DNA from: Tenericutes bacterium HGW-Tenericutes-2
Lineage (GTDB): Bacteria > Bacillota_I > Bacilli_A > Acholeplasmatales > Acholeplasmataceae
Reading direction: 5' to 3'
NCBI GenBank assembly: GCA_002839095.1
Contig: PGXL01000001.1
Span: 310,001 to 374,000 of the forward strand
DNA: 64,000 nt
The notes beneath the pieces are model-generated. The model was not told the origin of the DNA. It did no database searches and worked only from the letters and a program-made list of their open reading frames with translations. This document shows positions 1 through 9,767 of the stretch, piece after piece. The translations under genes were made by a program, and so were the position numbers. Positions within the stretch are counted from its first letter, which is position 1. Each line of letters starts with the position of its first letter.

Positions 1-2553
1 ATCAAATAATGGAGCTGTTGCATCCATTGTTCCACCCATTGAATTTTGATTATTTGTTGTAAAACGAATCGTATTTGTACCCGCAACTAAATTAATCGGA
101 ATTGAGATTACATCTGCGAAAGGTAGTTTTTGTTGTTGCAGTGCTGCTAATGCACCATAAATTGTAATCGATCCATAATTTACTTTATTACCATTAAGTG
201 TTACTAAGTATTCGTCATCTGTTATAACGAATGGATCTCTTTGTTCTGCTGATAAGCGAAGTATCAACGTAGCTTCTGTAGCACGATCTGATGTGATCAC
301 AAAATCGATAAATAAACCATATGAATAAAGGTATGTTAGATAGAATCCATTGGATGCATTTGCATTGGTTCCAAGTTCTGGATTAGCTGTAATCGTATCT
401 TTTGTAATCATAGCAGTTCCAGCAGCTCCACCTGACCATCCAGCTCCATTTTTGCCAGCTAGATTCACATATTCCGCCTCAAATATATAAGTATGTCTCC
501 ATTGAGCATAAAGTGTTATATCTTGAGTGATTGGTGTACCGAATCCATTAAAATTCGGATTACTAGACGCATTTGTTGACCATCCTACGAAAGTATAATT
601 TGCACGTATTGGATCGGCTGGTTTTGGTGGTATTAAAGCTCCTGATGATAAGATTTGAGTTGGCATATTGGATGCTCCAATATAATTTAAATCTAAACGA
701 TATGAAAAGCCTGATGCCCATTTTGCATAGAGTGTTACATCTTGAGTAAGCTCTGAGCTGAGTGAGAATGGTTGTGTTAAGGCTTCATCTAAATACCATC
801 CGGATATAGCCCAATTGCCATCACGGTTTGGTTTTTGAGGTTCACGAATGATCGTGCCAATCATGACATTGGTAACAACAGGTGCTGGCTCTCCAACATA
901 ATTAAAGTCCCATGTAATTGCATAACCAGAGCGAGCCCATACTGCATAGAGTTGGTGATCTTGTTTGATTAATGTAGTAAACACAAATGATAAACCATTG
1001 GCATCATTCCATGTAACAAATTGCCATAAACCTGCTCTAACTGGATTACTAGGTTTAGAAATACGAGTTCCATCTAGTGCTTCAACAACTTGAGGTGCAG
1101 GTGCATTATCATATTCAAGATTAAAAGTAATCGTCCAAAGATTAACCCAACGTGCATATACGGTGACATCTTCTGTAACTGGATTGAACTTATAGGAAGT
1201 ACTTCCTGTTGGAGTTGTCATCCAACCACTAAATCTATATCCTTCACGAACTGGATCAGCAGGTCTAACCGCAACTGTATTTGAAGCGACAACTTGGGTA
1301 ATTGGATCAGTACCTGTGTAGTTTAAGTCAAATGTGACATTAAATTCTTCTGTAATTTCAGTGGAATCAATCCATTTTGCATAGAGTGTGATAGGTCCTG
1401 TAACAGCAGCAAAGTCATATGCAACTGTCGCTTCTGAATCTGTAAACCAACCGCTGAAATTAAAACCTTCGCGAGAAGGAGTAAACACTTCAACTTCCTT
1501 GCCTTCTTCTACAAGTTCAGTAATAACTGCTGGAGAGTCAATATAATTAAAATTAAATGTGATGGTATGAAGAATTGTCCATTTTGCATAAATGATGGTT
1601 TCATCATTACTTACAGCAGCAAAGTCGTAGATATTTTCATCTGTTTGTTCATTTGCCAAAGTATACCAACCATTGAATACATATCCACTACGTGTTGGTG
1701 CTTGTGGAACTGAAACATCCGAATTGATAGGTGAACTAATCACTATAGGTGTTGAATTTTCATAATTTAAATCAAAGGTAACTGTATAGCTTGTTCTAAC
1801 CCATTTTGCATAGAGAGTTACATCAGATGTTAGCTTAGCACCATGACTAAACGCTGTTGTTAATGCTTCATTGGTGAACCATCCAGCAAAGCTGAAATTA
1901 AGTCGTGTTGGATCTTCAGGTTGTACAGTATTTTCTGTATCACCATATAAAACATTTGTTGGTTGACTATCTACTTTATTGTAGTTATAGGTAATTGTAT
2001 ATTCTTTTTCCCACATAGCGTATAAATTCGTATGTGCTGTGACATTGCTATTAAAGCTAAAGATATAGCTTTCATCAGCTTGAGTGCTCCAAAACTTAAA
2101 TCTATATCCTTCTCTTACTGGATTAGCTGGAGCATTCACAGTTTCTCCACTGACTACTTCAACCACAGTTGGTGTAGCAGATCCACTGTAATTTAAGTCA
2201 AACGTTACATTGTACTTGGTAACACGTAGAGCCCAACCAGCATAAATAGTTAAACGACTAGAAACAGTAAATGTTGTAAAGTCAAACAAAGTGGTTGCTG
2301 CTGAATCTGTATACCAACCTGTAAAATCATAAAGTGCTGTTGTAGGATTTGTTGCTGGAACAGTAACAAGCTTTCCCTTTTCAATATTTTGAGGTGAGGG
2401 CATACCATTGACTGTAACATCATTTAAATTTTTGGAAAATGTAACCATATAAGTTTCAGCTGTTGGTTCTTCTGTGTCGTTACACGCAAAAAGACCAAAC
2501 GTTAAGAATAGACATAGTACGAGACAAAGCATACGAGAAAACATTGATTTCAT
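1..2553 (-). CDS. InlB B-repeat surface lipoprotein with CBM6-like domain (C-terminus outside window)
   Basis: An open frame of 851 codons runs from an ATG at 2553 to the window edge without a stop, so the C-terminus is missing. The N-terminus is a lipoprotein signal: basic start, hydrophobic stretch, then lipobox LFAC followed by NDTEEP. I count about nine Listeria-Bacteroides type repeats of ~70 residues, each with a VTFDLNY-like strand, a GY..F.GW motif and a closing LYAKW motif. After the last repeat (near base 500) the sequence changes to a beta-rich segment starting YIFEAEYVNLAG, which resembles carbohydrate-binding module family 6. The protein is probably anchored outside the membrane and binds a glycan or another surface; that role is inferred from the domains. 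The 260-base gap upstream holds an inverted repeat and no gene. Confidence 0.85.
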   Translation of the reverse strand, partial: MKSMFSRMLCLVLCLFLTFGLFACNDTEEPTAETYMVTFSKNLNDVTVNGMPSPQNIEKGKLVTVPATNPTTALYDFTGWYTDSAATTLFDFTTFTVSSRLTIYAGWALRVTKYNVTFDLNYSGSATPTVVEVVSGETVNAPANPVREGYRFKFWSTQADESYIFSFNSNVTAHTNLYAMWEKEYTITYNYNKVDSQPTNVLYGDTENTVQPEDPTRLNFSFAGWFTNEALTTAFSHGAKLTSDVTLYAKWVRTSYTVTFDLNYENSTPIVISSPINSDVSVPQAPTRSGYVFNGWYTLANEQTDENIYDFAAVSNDETIIYAKWTILHTITFNFNYIDSPAVITELVEEGKEVEVFTPSREGFNFSGWFTDSEATVAYDFAAVTGPITLYAKWIDSTEITEEFNVTFDLNYTGTDPITQVVASNTVAVRPADPVREGYRFSGWMTTPTGSTSYKFNPVTEDVTVYARWVNLWTITFNLEYDNAPAPQVVEALDGTRISKPSNPVRAGLWQFVTWNDANGLSFVFTTLIKQDHQLYAVWARSGYAITWDFNYVGEPAPVVTNVMIGTIIREPQKPNRDGNWAISGWYLDEALTQPFSLSSELTQDVTLYAKWASGFSYRLDLNYIGASNMPTQILSSGALIPPKPADPIRANYTFVGWSTNASSNPNFNGFGTPITQDITLYAQWRHTYIFEAEYVNLAGKNGAGWSGGAAGTAMITKDTITANPELGTNANASNGFYLTYLYSYGLFIDFVITSDRATEATLILRLSAEQRDPFVITDDEYLVTLNGNKVNYGSITIYGALAALQQQKLPFADVISIPINLVAGTNTIRFTTNNQNSMGGTMDATAPLFD

Positions 2554-2715
2554 AATATAACCTTATTGATTCAGCATTATAAATATAAGACTGAATCCCT
2601 TTCATTTTGATTGTTTTTATTTTTTTAATCCTATTTGTAAGCACTCGACTAAAAAAGCGAAGACTCACATTTTTTCATTCTTTTTTTACTTTAGATATTC
2701 CGTTTTGAAAGCACA

Positions 2716-2764
2716 GTAAGCGCTATCAATGATAACAATTAAAAATTATCACGAACGCGCTTAC
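2716..2764. repeat. Nested inverted repeat upstream of the surface lipoprotein gene
   Basis: GTAAGCGC at 2716-2723 is exactly inverted as GCGCTTAC at 2757-2764. An inner TGATAA/TTATCA pair lies between them. Abutted, the outer arms would give a LacI-family-like palindrome, but here 33 bases separate them. A T-run follows on the plus strand. It could be an operator pair or a cruciform/terminator; the sequence does not decide. Confidence 0.5.
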
Positions 2765-2813
2765 TTTTTTGAATTATGGTATAGTTTGTTGTTTTTACAT
2801 CATACTTTGTAAT

Positions 2814-4148
2814 CTACGAGCGAATAATTGGTAATAAAATCATCACGCTAAACCAATGATTGTCTGTGCTAATTGTAATACTTCCACCATACTTATCCAC
2901 GATACCCTTAATACTTCTGATACCGTAACCATGGTTTTGCTTATCTCCTTTCGTAGTCATAAATACTCCATTGACAATATTTAATTCATTGATGTAAAAA
3001 TTATCTATTTTAATAAACAAGAGTTGATTTTGAGCAAACACAGTGAGTTTAATAATTCTTTTATCGATTTGCTCGATTGTCTTCACACTTTCGATTGCAT
3101 TGTCTAACGCATTCCCAAATAAACTTAAGATGTCTAAGACTGAGACAAACGATAAATGCTCTCCATCTGCTACACAAGTAAAGTTGATATGATTCTCTAA
3201 GAATAGAGATCCTTTTTGTGAGAGGAGAATATCTAAAACTTGATTTCCTGTTTTATATTGTGTTTCATAAGGAAGGATGGAGCGTTCAAGTTCATTTAAG
3301 TATTCTTCTTTTCGTTCAGTATCCTTTTCATTTCTAAGTAGGTTAATATGATGTTTTAAATCATGATAGCGTTGATTGATCACTTCAGAGTTTTTAAGTG
3401 ATAGCTGATATTGCTCATATTGTTTATCTAAGAGGTTTTTCATGGTGTATGCTTCTCTATTAGAAAATACAGCCATTTTGTGTTCTCTTTGAGAGTAAAG
3501 GAGAATAATACCTGCTAAATCAACTAAAGTTCTTATATATAGTATCTCAGATGGATATTGTCCACTAAATGGGGTATCAATATTAATAAAACTTATATTA
3601 CTGATGGTAAAGATAGATACACCAATTAAAACAACTGCAAGAACATCATTACTTGTGATATCAAATTGAAAGTTTTTACTTTTGTATCTCTTTTCAAGAA
3701 ACATTGCAAGCAAGAAAATTAAAACATAGGTAATGACTAATGTGATTATGCTAATGGATTCAGCAAACCTTGAAAAGTTAACCTGAAGAAAGATTGAGAC
3801 TTGCCATTCTAAGGATGCAGCTAGTTCAGCAAGAGTAAATGCAATCACAACGAAATACCCTGCAGTAAACAAATTCACTTTGTTGGTTGTATAAATATAG
3901 GCTAGCATGATGAGTACTGCGATGATCATGTTCGGTATCCACATGTAAATAGGCATTGTTCCTGCTAGTAATTGAAATCCTAGGATGACTGCAAACCAGA
4001 AAACATGACTTAAGTAAAAATGAATCCCTTTTAATCTCCTTGGTAAATAGAGAATAAACACAAATGCAAATAGCCATTCAGCAATTGCAGTATGATATCT
4101 TGGAATATCGGGTACAGTATCAACAATCTCTAAAAAGATATTAAACAT
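2814..4148 (-). CDS. GHKL-type sensor histidine kinase (AgrC/LytS-like)
   Basis: 444 aa. The first ~210 residues form about six hydrophobic segments (a membrane sensor). A helical linker follows, then the phosphoacceptor motif YHDLKHH near residue 260. The ATPase domain shows an N-box (GNALDNAIE, near 346) and a G-box (GYGIRSIKG, near 408). This is the layout of peptide-responsive or LytTR-partner kinases, which lack the classical HisKA dimerisation domain. Its ATG at 4148 shares a base with the end of the upstream response-regulator gene, so the two are translationally coupled and very probably a cognate pair. No autoinducer peptide gene is visible nearby, so the signal is unknown. Confidence 0.9.
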   Translation of the reverse strand: MFNIFLEIVDTVPDIPRYHTAIAEWLFAFVFILYLPRRLKGIHFYLSHVFWFAVILGFQLLAGTMPIYMWIPNMIIAVLIMLAYIYTTNKVNLFTAGYFVVIAFTLAELAASLEWQVSIFLQVNFSRFAESISIITLVITYVLIFLLAMFLEKRYKSKNFQFDITSNDVLAVVLIGVSIFTISNISFINIDTPFSGQYPSEILYIRTLVDLAGIILLYSQREHKMAVFSNREAYTMKNLLDKQYEQYQLSLKNSEVINQRYHDLKHHINLLRNEKDTERKEEYLNELERSILPYETQYKTGNQVLDILLSQKGSLFLENHINFTCVADGEHLSFVSVLDILSLFGNALDNAIESVKTIEQIDKRIIKLTVFAQNQLLFIKIDNFYINELNIVNGVFMTTKGDKQNHGYGIRSIKGIVDKYGGSITISTDNHWFSVMILLPIIRS

Positions 4149-4858
4149 TATAAAGTACCTCCAATATATTTAGTTAGTGTTTCCATAAAACTCTTTTTTC
4201 TTGGTCTTGAAATCTTCAAGTGATATTTTCCAACAATCGCTTCATCATCTTGAACACCAGATACATAAGCTAGATTAACTAAGTAACCATTATTGCATCG
4301 ATAAAAATGGAAGTCAGACAACTCCTCTTCCATTCTTTTGATGGTTCCTCTCATGTTATAGGTTGAGGATTGTGTATAGATATTTAGATCATGACCGTAG
4401 CTTTCAATATACATGATTTCTTGACTGTTTATTTTGATGATTCCATTTTCCGATGGTATTAGAATTGATTTTTGTTTTTTATTTTTTAAACGATCAATGG
4501 ATTTCGTAAGTTCTTGAGAGAATGCGAAATAAGGGAGTGGCTTGAGTAAAAAGCTAAGTGCTCCTACACTATATCCTCCGATTGCGTATTGTGCCATATT
4601 GGTAATAAAGATGATAATCACATCAGAATCAAATTCACGAATCTTTTGGGCTGCTGTCATCCCATCTAGTCTTTTCATTTCAACATCTAAAAAAATGATG
4701 TCATATTTCGCTTCATAGTCTGAAGTGATTTCATCTCCATCTGTAAAACTAAAGATATTAAATTCAACTTGATTTTCTTTGCTAAATTTCTCTAAATATT
4801 GTTTTAGTTTTTCATTAAACTGCGGATTGTCTTCTACAACTGCAATGCTGTATTTCAT
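4148..4858 (-). CDS. LytTR-family response regulator
   Basis: 236 aa. The receiver domain spans residues 1-125, with acidic pocket VVEDN at the start and phosphoacceptor in IIFLDVEM near residue 56. A LytTR DNA-binding domain covers about 135-230, with the typical IMYIESYGHDL...Y and FYRCNNGYLVNL segments. It probably binds direct repeats upstream of target promoters when phosphorylated by the kinase encoded immediately downstream. The start is preceded by AAGGAG and by a promoter with an extended -10 (see 4915-4941). Targets are unknown; the repeat lipoprotein gene just beyond the kinase is a plausible one. Confidence 0.92.
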   Translation of the reverse strand: MKYSIAVVEDNPQFNEKLKQYLEKFSKENQVEFNIFSFTDGDEITSDYEAKYDIIFLDVEMKRLDGMTAAQKIREFDSDVIIIFITNMAQYAIGGYSVGALSFLLKPLPYFAFSQELTKSIDRLKNKKQKSILIPSENGIIKINSQEIMYIESYGHDLNIYTQSSTYNMRGTIKRMEEELSDFHFYRCNNGYLVNLAYVSGVQDDEAIVGKYHLKISRPRKKSFMETLTKYIGGTL

Positions 4859-4914
4859 ACGATCAGTCTCCTTGTTAATTAATTATTCAATTATAATCGT
4901 TTAAAGTCATTCTA

Positions 4915-4941
4915 ATTATAGCACGGTTTATATAGGGTAAA
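4915..4941 (-). promoter_or_regulatory. Promoter for the LytTR regulator/kinase pair
   Basis: On the minus strand an extended -10 (TGC TATAAT, with TATAAT at 4920-4915) lies 15 bases downstream of a weak -35 TTTACC (4941-4936). It is about 57 bases before the regulator ATG. The extended -10 compensates for the short spacer. Confidence 0.5.
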
Positions 4942-5035
4942 GATAGTGCTTTTTTAATCAAATTAATTACATATTTCTTACAATATATATATATTGAACT
5001 TATTTTATCGAATATATAAATAAACTCTTTATTAT

Positions 5036-5068
5036 ATAAAAAAAAGAATAGACGCAGGGCGTAATTCT
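5036..5068 (-). terminator. Rho-independent terminator after the acyltransferase gene
   Basis: On the minus strand AGAAT-ACGC pairs with GCGT-ATTCT around a three-base loop, with one mismatch, followed by a run of eight T. It overlaps the stop codon of the acyltransferase gene and closes the transporter-acyltransferase operon. Confidence 0.75.
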
Positions 5069-6215
5069 AATTTTCTAAATGATTTAAATGATATAGATAT
5101 TCCCCAACATGTACCATCTTTGTTGGTAACCATTTGATATCTAACTCAAATTGATAGATGATATCTTTTTCATAGATCTGAATGTTTCTTCCGATATCTG
5201 AGGGGAGTGTTGGTGTACTACTGACCTTAAATGTTAGCTCCTTGAATTCGTGATCGATTGTTCCTTTATAGGTATATTCAAATCTCTTTAAAGAGATAAT
5301 ACCACTTCCAACTTCGACTAATTTTTGATTTCTAAATGACATCAATCTTGCATGACCTTCAATTTGATAATTTGGGTTCAGATCAACTTCTTTTCTTACA
5401 CGTGATTCTTGTTTTAAGAAAAGAGTATCTAATCCTTCTCCATTTAATAAACCACAGGTATCATAGGTTAAGGTGTGATTACATGATGGACAGATCAGTT
5501 GATGTTTGTGTGATGTCAGTCCCTCATGTAGACATGATGGACATTGATAAATCACATTTTCTAGATTTGAAATATCATTTAGCTTATATTTATATTTCTT
5601 GATTAAGTTATACTCAGATTCTGAATGGTATAGCTTGTTATAGACAATGTTATAAACTTCTTGACTTGTTAATGATGTAAGTTCTTCTTTAGTAATAATC
5701 AATTCCTTGATGGTTTCTACTCTTCCCTTAAATGTCTTTTTAGACCAAGGGGGATTAGATAGTCCAGCTCCCATATGCTTAACGATATAAACATCTACAT
5801 TCGCTTTCTTTAAAAACTTAGCTATAGCATATGCTGGTGTTAATAATCTTCCACTTGGTGAGATTTGACCCTCAGGAAAAATAGAGATGATTCCCTTTTT
5901 CTTAAGAATACGAAATGCATGGAGTGTAGCTACTGGATCTGCTTGCATCAAGGACTTTGGAATCGCTCTAGCAAGCCGTAAAAAGAAACCTGTTGGAGTC
6001 TCATAAAACATTTTCTTGGCTGCTAAGTAAGATACTCTTTTAGGATACATCGCAGCACTTGTATAGATGAAATCATAAAATGATGTATGATTAGAAAGGA
6101 TAATTGCTGGTCCTTTAATCCTACATTTTTGAATGATCCTTTGTCCCTTTAGATATGCAAATATTTTAACTAGAAATCCTAAGGTTATATTTAGGATTAT
6201 ATTAGGTCTTTTCAT
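5067..6215 (-). CDS. PlsC-type 1-acyl-glycerol-3-phosphate acyltransferase with C-terminal zinc ribbon
   Basis: 382 aa. The acyltransferase HX4D motif is seen as NHTSFYD near residue 43, and the second conserved block as FPEGQIS near 113. The N-terminal hydrophobic stretch fits membrane-associated phospholipid synthesis (acyl transfer to the sn-2 position of lysophosphatidate). Beyond the usual ~240-residue PlsC core there is an extra domain with a CPSC...CPSC zinc ribbon (about 228-248) and a beta-rich tail, which is unusual. The ATG immediately follows the stop of the GPH transporter gene, so the two are one operon. The substrate is inferred from the family; the ribbon's purpose is unknown. 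Confidence 0.85.
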   Translation of the reverse strand: MKRPNIILNITLGFLVKIFAYLKGQRIIQKCRIKGPAIILSNHTSFYDFIYTSAAMYPKRVSYLAAKKMFYETPTGFFLRLARAIPKSLMQADPVATLHAFRILKKKGIISIFPEGQISPSGRLLTPAYAIAKFLKKANVDVYIVKHMGAGLSNPPWSKKTFKGRVETIKELIITKEELTSLTSQEVYNIVYNKLYHSESEYNLIKKYKYKLNDISNLENVIYQCPSCLHEGLTSHKHQLICPSCNHTLTYDTCGLLNGEGLDTLFLKQESRVRKEVDLNPNYQIEGHARLMSFRNQKLVEVGSGIISLKRFEYTYKGTIDHEFKELTFKVSSTPTLPSDIGRNIQIYEKDIIYQFELDIKWLPTKMVHVGEYLYHLNHLEN

Positions 6216-7622
6216 TTATAAATCTGAAATGATTTCTTCTCTTGAAATTGAAGAATCATGAATCGCTTCAGTAATTTCTTTTTGTTTCTTCGCATCAATC
6301 TTATACTTAAATGAAATGTAAATTCCGATGCTCATAAAGATGAGTGGTGCTAAAGACATAATGACACGAATCATTAATAATGCACTATCAGGTTGACTAA
6401 CTATTGCTGGACCATTAAGAGGTTGTTCCTGGAATCCAGCTAAACCAATTAGAAACATGACTAACGCTAGTCCTACTGCTTGAGCAATCTTATTAATGAA
6501 GTTAGTAAATCCACTCATTTGACCATCAAGTCTATCCTTAAACTTAATTTGACCAGCATCAACGACATCACCATACATTGTATGAGGAACAAGCCCTGGA
6601 CCTGATATTCCAAATCCCATAATAGCACCTAGTAAATAGATCACAATTGGATTTACATTTGCTGGAATGATTAGGATAAATAAAGCAGCAACTATCCAAA
6701 GGGTTGCTCCAAAGCGATATGCATAGGTTTTACCCTTTTTCTCAATCATCTTTAGATAAACAGGAAGTGCAACAATTTGCATGGAAAACATAAGTGCTGC
6801 AGAGATTAAACCTACCATGGTAGGATTACCTAAGGCTGTCTCACTTTTAGTAACGAAGAAATCTACATAGAAGAAAAATAATCCACTCATAATTGCCATC
6901 GACATTTGAAGCACTAGAAACATTCCTAAATATTGTCTAAATGGACGAAGACCTAAGGGCTTCGCCATTCCCTTGAATGATAATTTCGTTTCAACAATAG
7001 GTGTTTGAATTTCTTCTCTTGCAAATAAACCTGTAAATAAAACAGATAAAGCGAAGAGGAAACCAAAGGATAAACTCATAACCTGAAAGCCTATAGCACG
7101 ATCACCAAACATGCCAACAATAATACCAGGAACCGCGACGCAAAGAATGGATGAGAATATAGAAAATCCAAGGCGGTAAGAATTATAGGATGCTCTTTTT
7201 TGGTAATCAGAAGTGATTTCACTAGATAATGAATAATAAGGAATCATGACTGATGTTTGTACAGTCGTAAAGATTAGATAAGATGCAAGTACAGCAACTA
7301 CTCTTAATGCTGTAGAAGAAAATGAATAAGGAAAGAATAATAGATACATAGAAAGTAGGACAAAAGGAGCAGCAATCACTAAATAGATTCTTCTCTTACC
7401 CATCTTTGACTGAGTTCTATCTGAAATATGTCCCATTAAGGGATCCGTAACTGCATCCCATATTCTAGCAACTAGAATAACGACTCCTATCCAATATGGA
7501 CTAATACCTACTGTTATTGCTAGAAAGCCTGGGTAAAGAAAGTTAACAATGTTAAATGATCCTCCACCAAAGATATCAGCAGATGCGAAAGCTAGTTTCT
7601 TCTTTAAATCATTTTTCTTCAT
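6216..7622 (-). CDS. GPH-family (glycoside-pentoside-hexuronide:cation) symporter
   Basis: 468 aa, about 12 membrane segments. The loop after the second segment reads DPLMGHISDRTQSKMGKRR, the signature of the melibiose-carrier branch of the MFS. Such proteins import sugars or glycosides with Na+ or H+. The gene has a strong ribosome site (GAGGAGC) five bases before its ATG and is directly joined to the downstream acyltransferase gene. The pairing with a PlsC-like enzyme may mean the cargo is not a simple sugar, since MFS-acyltransferase pairs are known in lysophospholipid handling (LplT-Aas). That link is only a suggestion. Confidence 0.85.
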   Translation of the reverse strand: MKKNDLKKKLAFASADIFGGGSFNIVNFLYPGFLAITVGISPYWIGVVILVARIWDAVTDPLMGHISDRTQSKMGKRRIYLVIAAPFVLLSMYLLFFPYSFSSTALRVVAVLASYLIFTTVQTSVMIPYYSLSSEITSDYQKRASYNSYRLGFSIFSSILCVAVPGIIVGMFGDRAIGFQVMSLSFGFLFALSVLFTGLFAREEIQTPIVETKLSFKGMAKPLGLRPFRQYLGMFLVLQMSMAIMSGLFFFYVDFFVTKSETALGNPTMVGLISAALMFSMQIVALPVYLKMIEKKGKTYAYRFGATLWIVAALFILIIPANVNPIVIYLLGAIMGFGISGPGLVPHTMYGDVVDAGQIKFKDRLDGQMSGFTNFINKIAQAVGLALVMFLIGLAGFQEQPLNGPAIVSQPDSALLMIRVIMSLAPLIFMSIGIYISFKYKIDAKKQKEITEAIHDSSISREEIISDL

Positions 7623-7680
7623 GGAATGCTCCTCGTGATAAAGATTATTAGTCTTATTATATGATATTTTTTAGTAATTC

Positions 7681-9078
7681 TTATGGAATTAAATGAACTT
7701 CATCCCATAGGTCTGGATCTATTACACTATTTGACTCATTTTTCAAGGTTTGATTGAAAAATGTAGTCATCATTTCTTTTAATATCGAAGTTAGATAATC
7801 ACTATCTATACTACCGCTAAAGCCGATATATGGAGTGAGTGGTGAATACATATAAACCATCGTAAAATCAAAGTGTGTAGTTCCATCGATTTGATATAGT
7901 AATGAAGTGACACTACTATTTTCAATCAAAATATTTAAAGATATGTTATTAATACCAGTTTCCCATGTTTCACTTCGAATAAATAATGAAGGAATAGATA
8001 ATCCTTTTTCTATATCTTCTAAATCTATTGGTTCAACCCACGCATCCATTCCTAAAACGGAATCAATCCTGTCATCATTTAAAGCAACCATTACATCCGC
8101 ACCACCACCTGTGGAGTGACCTAATAGTCCTATTTTTGTTAAATCCAATTTATTATTGAACTGAGAGGTCGTGTTTTCATTTAAATCTTCTAGATAATGT
8201 ATGGTTGTTTGAATATCTGCTGCATAGGTGCTTACTAATCTATTTGCATAAACTAAGAAATCAGGAGTTGATTCTCTATTTGGTAAAGCATCTGAATTTA
8301 GGTAAGCTATATCATTAGAATCAAATACAGTAGCTACTGAACCATAGGTATGATCAATTCCAATCACTATATATCCTAAACTTGCTAGTTCTTCAGCAAA
8401 ATCGGTATGTAGATTTCTAAACCCTCTCCATCCATGTGAGATGATAACGATTGGATAGCTATCTAATGAATTACTTATTGGTGCTTGATGATATGAGTTT
8501 GACATAATATATGCAGTATTGTCTAAAACAAATAAAGGTAGACCTATGTCCTTACTTAATCCTCTAGCTACGATAAGTCCATCTTCTAACCAAGGCACTT
8601 GGTCATATCCATCTGTAGTATCTGCTGGATACCACAATTGAATCTTAATTCTTCTATAATCATTTAAGTATTCAGTATATATTTCATTTCTATTTTCATC
8701 TACTATAATAAATGATTCTGTACCAATTAGATAATCACCAGTTGGTTTAGGTATTTCATACATTGGAAAGACAAAAAGTACTGCACAAAAAATGATTATA
8801 AAAATGGATAGTAATGATATGATTATCCGTTTAAGTAGTATCTTAAAATTGATATTTAATATCCTATTTAAATAAACAATGATGCCTAAGGATAGATAAA
8901 CTAAATAGAATATATAAAGTTGCCATCTTACACTAAAAAATATCCAATGAATGAGTAAGGCTAGAACTACTATACTTAGAAGGATGTATAGCAATTCTTT
9001 TTTTATTATTCTTTTACTGAGCAAGATTCCAAACATTGCGAGTACAAGACTATATAAAATAAGTTCTACTATGATCAT
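7681..9078 (-). CDS. Membrane-anchored alpha/beta hydrolase (PAF-acetylhydrolase-like)
   Basis: 465 aa. Residues 1-125 hold about four hydrophobic segments. The rest is an alpha/beta hydrolase with an oxyanion-hole motif ISHGWRG near 214 and nucleophile elbow GHSTGGG near 319. Residues after the elbow (GMDAWVEP) and a later TTHFDF histidine fit the remaining triad positions. This resembles platelet-activating-factor acetylhydrolase II/dienelactone-hydrolase relatives, which cleave ester bonds. Topology suggests the catalytic part faces outside, acting on lipids or imported esters. It could join the neighbouring transporter and acyltransferase in a lipid-related pathway, but it has its own gap and start. 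Confidence 0.8.
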   Translation of the reverse strand: MIIVELILYSLVLAMFGILLSKRIIKKELLYILLSIVVLALLIHWIFFSVRWQLYIFYLVYLSLGIIVYLNRILNINFKILLKRIIISLLSIFIIIFCAVLFVFPMYEIPKPTGDYLIGTESFIIVDENRNEIYTEYLNDYRRIKIQLWYPADTTDGYDQVPWLEDGLIVARGLSKDIGLPLFVLDNTAYIMSNSYHQAPISNSLDSYPIVIISHGWRGFRNLHTDFAEELASLGYIVIGIDHTYGSVATVFDSNDIAYLNSDALPNRESTPDFLVYANRLVSTYAADIQTTIHYLEDLNENTTSQFNNKLDLTKIGLLGHSTGGGADVMVALNDDRIDSVLGMDAWVEPIDLEDIEKGLSIPSLFIRSETWETGINNISLNILIENSSVTSLLYQIDGTTHFDFTMVYMYSPLTPYIGFSGSIDSDYLTSILKEMMTTFFNQTLKNESNSVIDPDLWDEVHLIP

Positions 9079-9157
9079 GTTTTTGCTCCCTACGTTAAAA
9101 GTTTCATTATCATGATTATATCATATATGTCTGGTTGCATTCATTGATATTGAGTCG

Positions 9158-9189
9158 TAAAAAAAAGATGAATTTTAAGAACTCATCTT
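9158..9189 (-). terminator. Terminator after the small membrane protein gene
   Basis: AAGATGA/TCATCTT arms around an 11-base loop are followed on the minus strand by a long T-run (9166-9158). The stop codon of the gene at 9175-9756 sits inside the loop. Confidence 0.7.
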
Positions 9190-9756
9190 CTTCTTTGTAA
9201 ATAATTTTTTAATTTTTTTATAGAGAAATAAACCAGTGAAAATGAGTAAGTAAATCATCGCCAATATCACTGGGAAAAACAAGAACATACCATCTGTCAC
9301 TCTCCAATATTCACCAAGGAATGAATCATATAAAACATAGGCGTAATAAATTTGAGAAATAAACCATATTGCATAAATAATGATATAGACTATTCTAATT
9401 TTCATCCATCTGAAGATTAACCCCACAGCGAGTACAATCAAACTTGAATAGAAAATAACATGACTAGGCAAGTTATCAAAGTAGATAAACTGTGAAGTTA
9501 ATGGTTCATTTGGATTATAATAAACAAATAAATCCCCCCCAGATAAAAACACATATAGGTAGATTGCGATGATTATTAACTCAAAGGGTAATAACCGCAA
9601 CTTGAATAGTTCTTTTAAAGGTAGTTTGTCACCTTTGATTTCTGACATACTTAAACCTAGAAATAGCATATAGCCATATAAATTAATACTACCTACAATT
9701 AGCCCAGAATTAAATATGTAAACAGCAGTTCCATAAACAAGTCCAAAAATAAGCAT
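9175..9756 (-). CDS. Hypothetical membrane protein
   Basis: 193 aa with about six hydrophobic segments and a lysine-rich cytoplasmic tail (KKIKKLFTKKKMSS). I recognise no family. It starts 11 bases after the XRE membrane-regulator gene and ends in a terminator, so the two form a two-gene operon. Similar HTH-membrane protein and partner pairs are seen in low-GC Gram-positives, often linked to stress or antimicrobial response; this function is only a guess. Confidence 0.7.
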   Translation of the reverse strand: MLIFGLVYGTAVYIFNSGLIVGSINLYGYMLFLGLSMSEIKGDKLPLKELFKLRLLPFELIIIAIYLYVFLSGGDLFVYYNPNEPLTSQFIYFDNLPSHVIFYSSLIVLAVGLIFRWMKIRIVYIIIYAIWFISQIYYAYVLYDSFLGEYWRVTDGMFLFFPVILAMIYLLIFTGLFLYKKIKKLFTKKKMSS

Positions 9757-9767
9757 AAATGATGAAG

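Noticed and set aside
1090-1284. Plus-strand open frames throughout the window (for example here and at 34003-34458)
   Set aside because: Each lies inside a convincing minus-strand gene, lacks a ribosome site and has no recognisable domain.
9175-9756. An ABC permease or CAAX protease for the six-helix protein
   Set aside because: No EAA loop or CAAX protease motif is seen.
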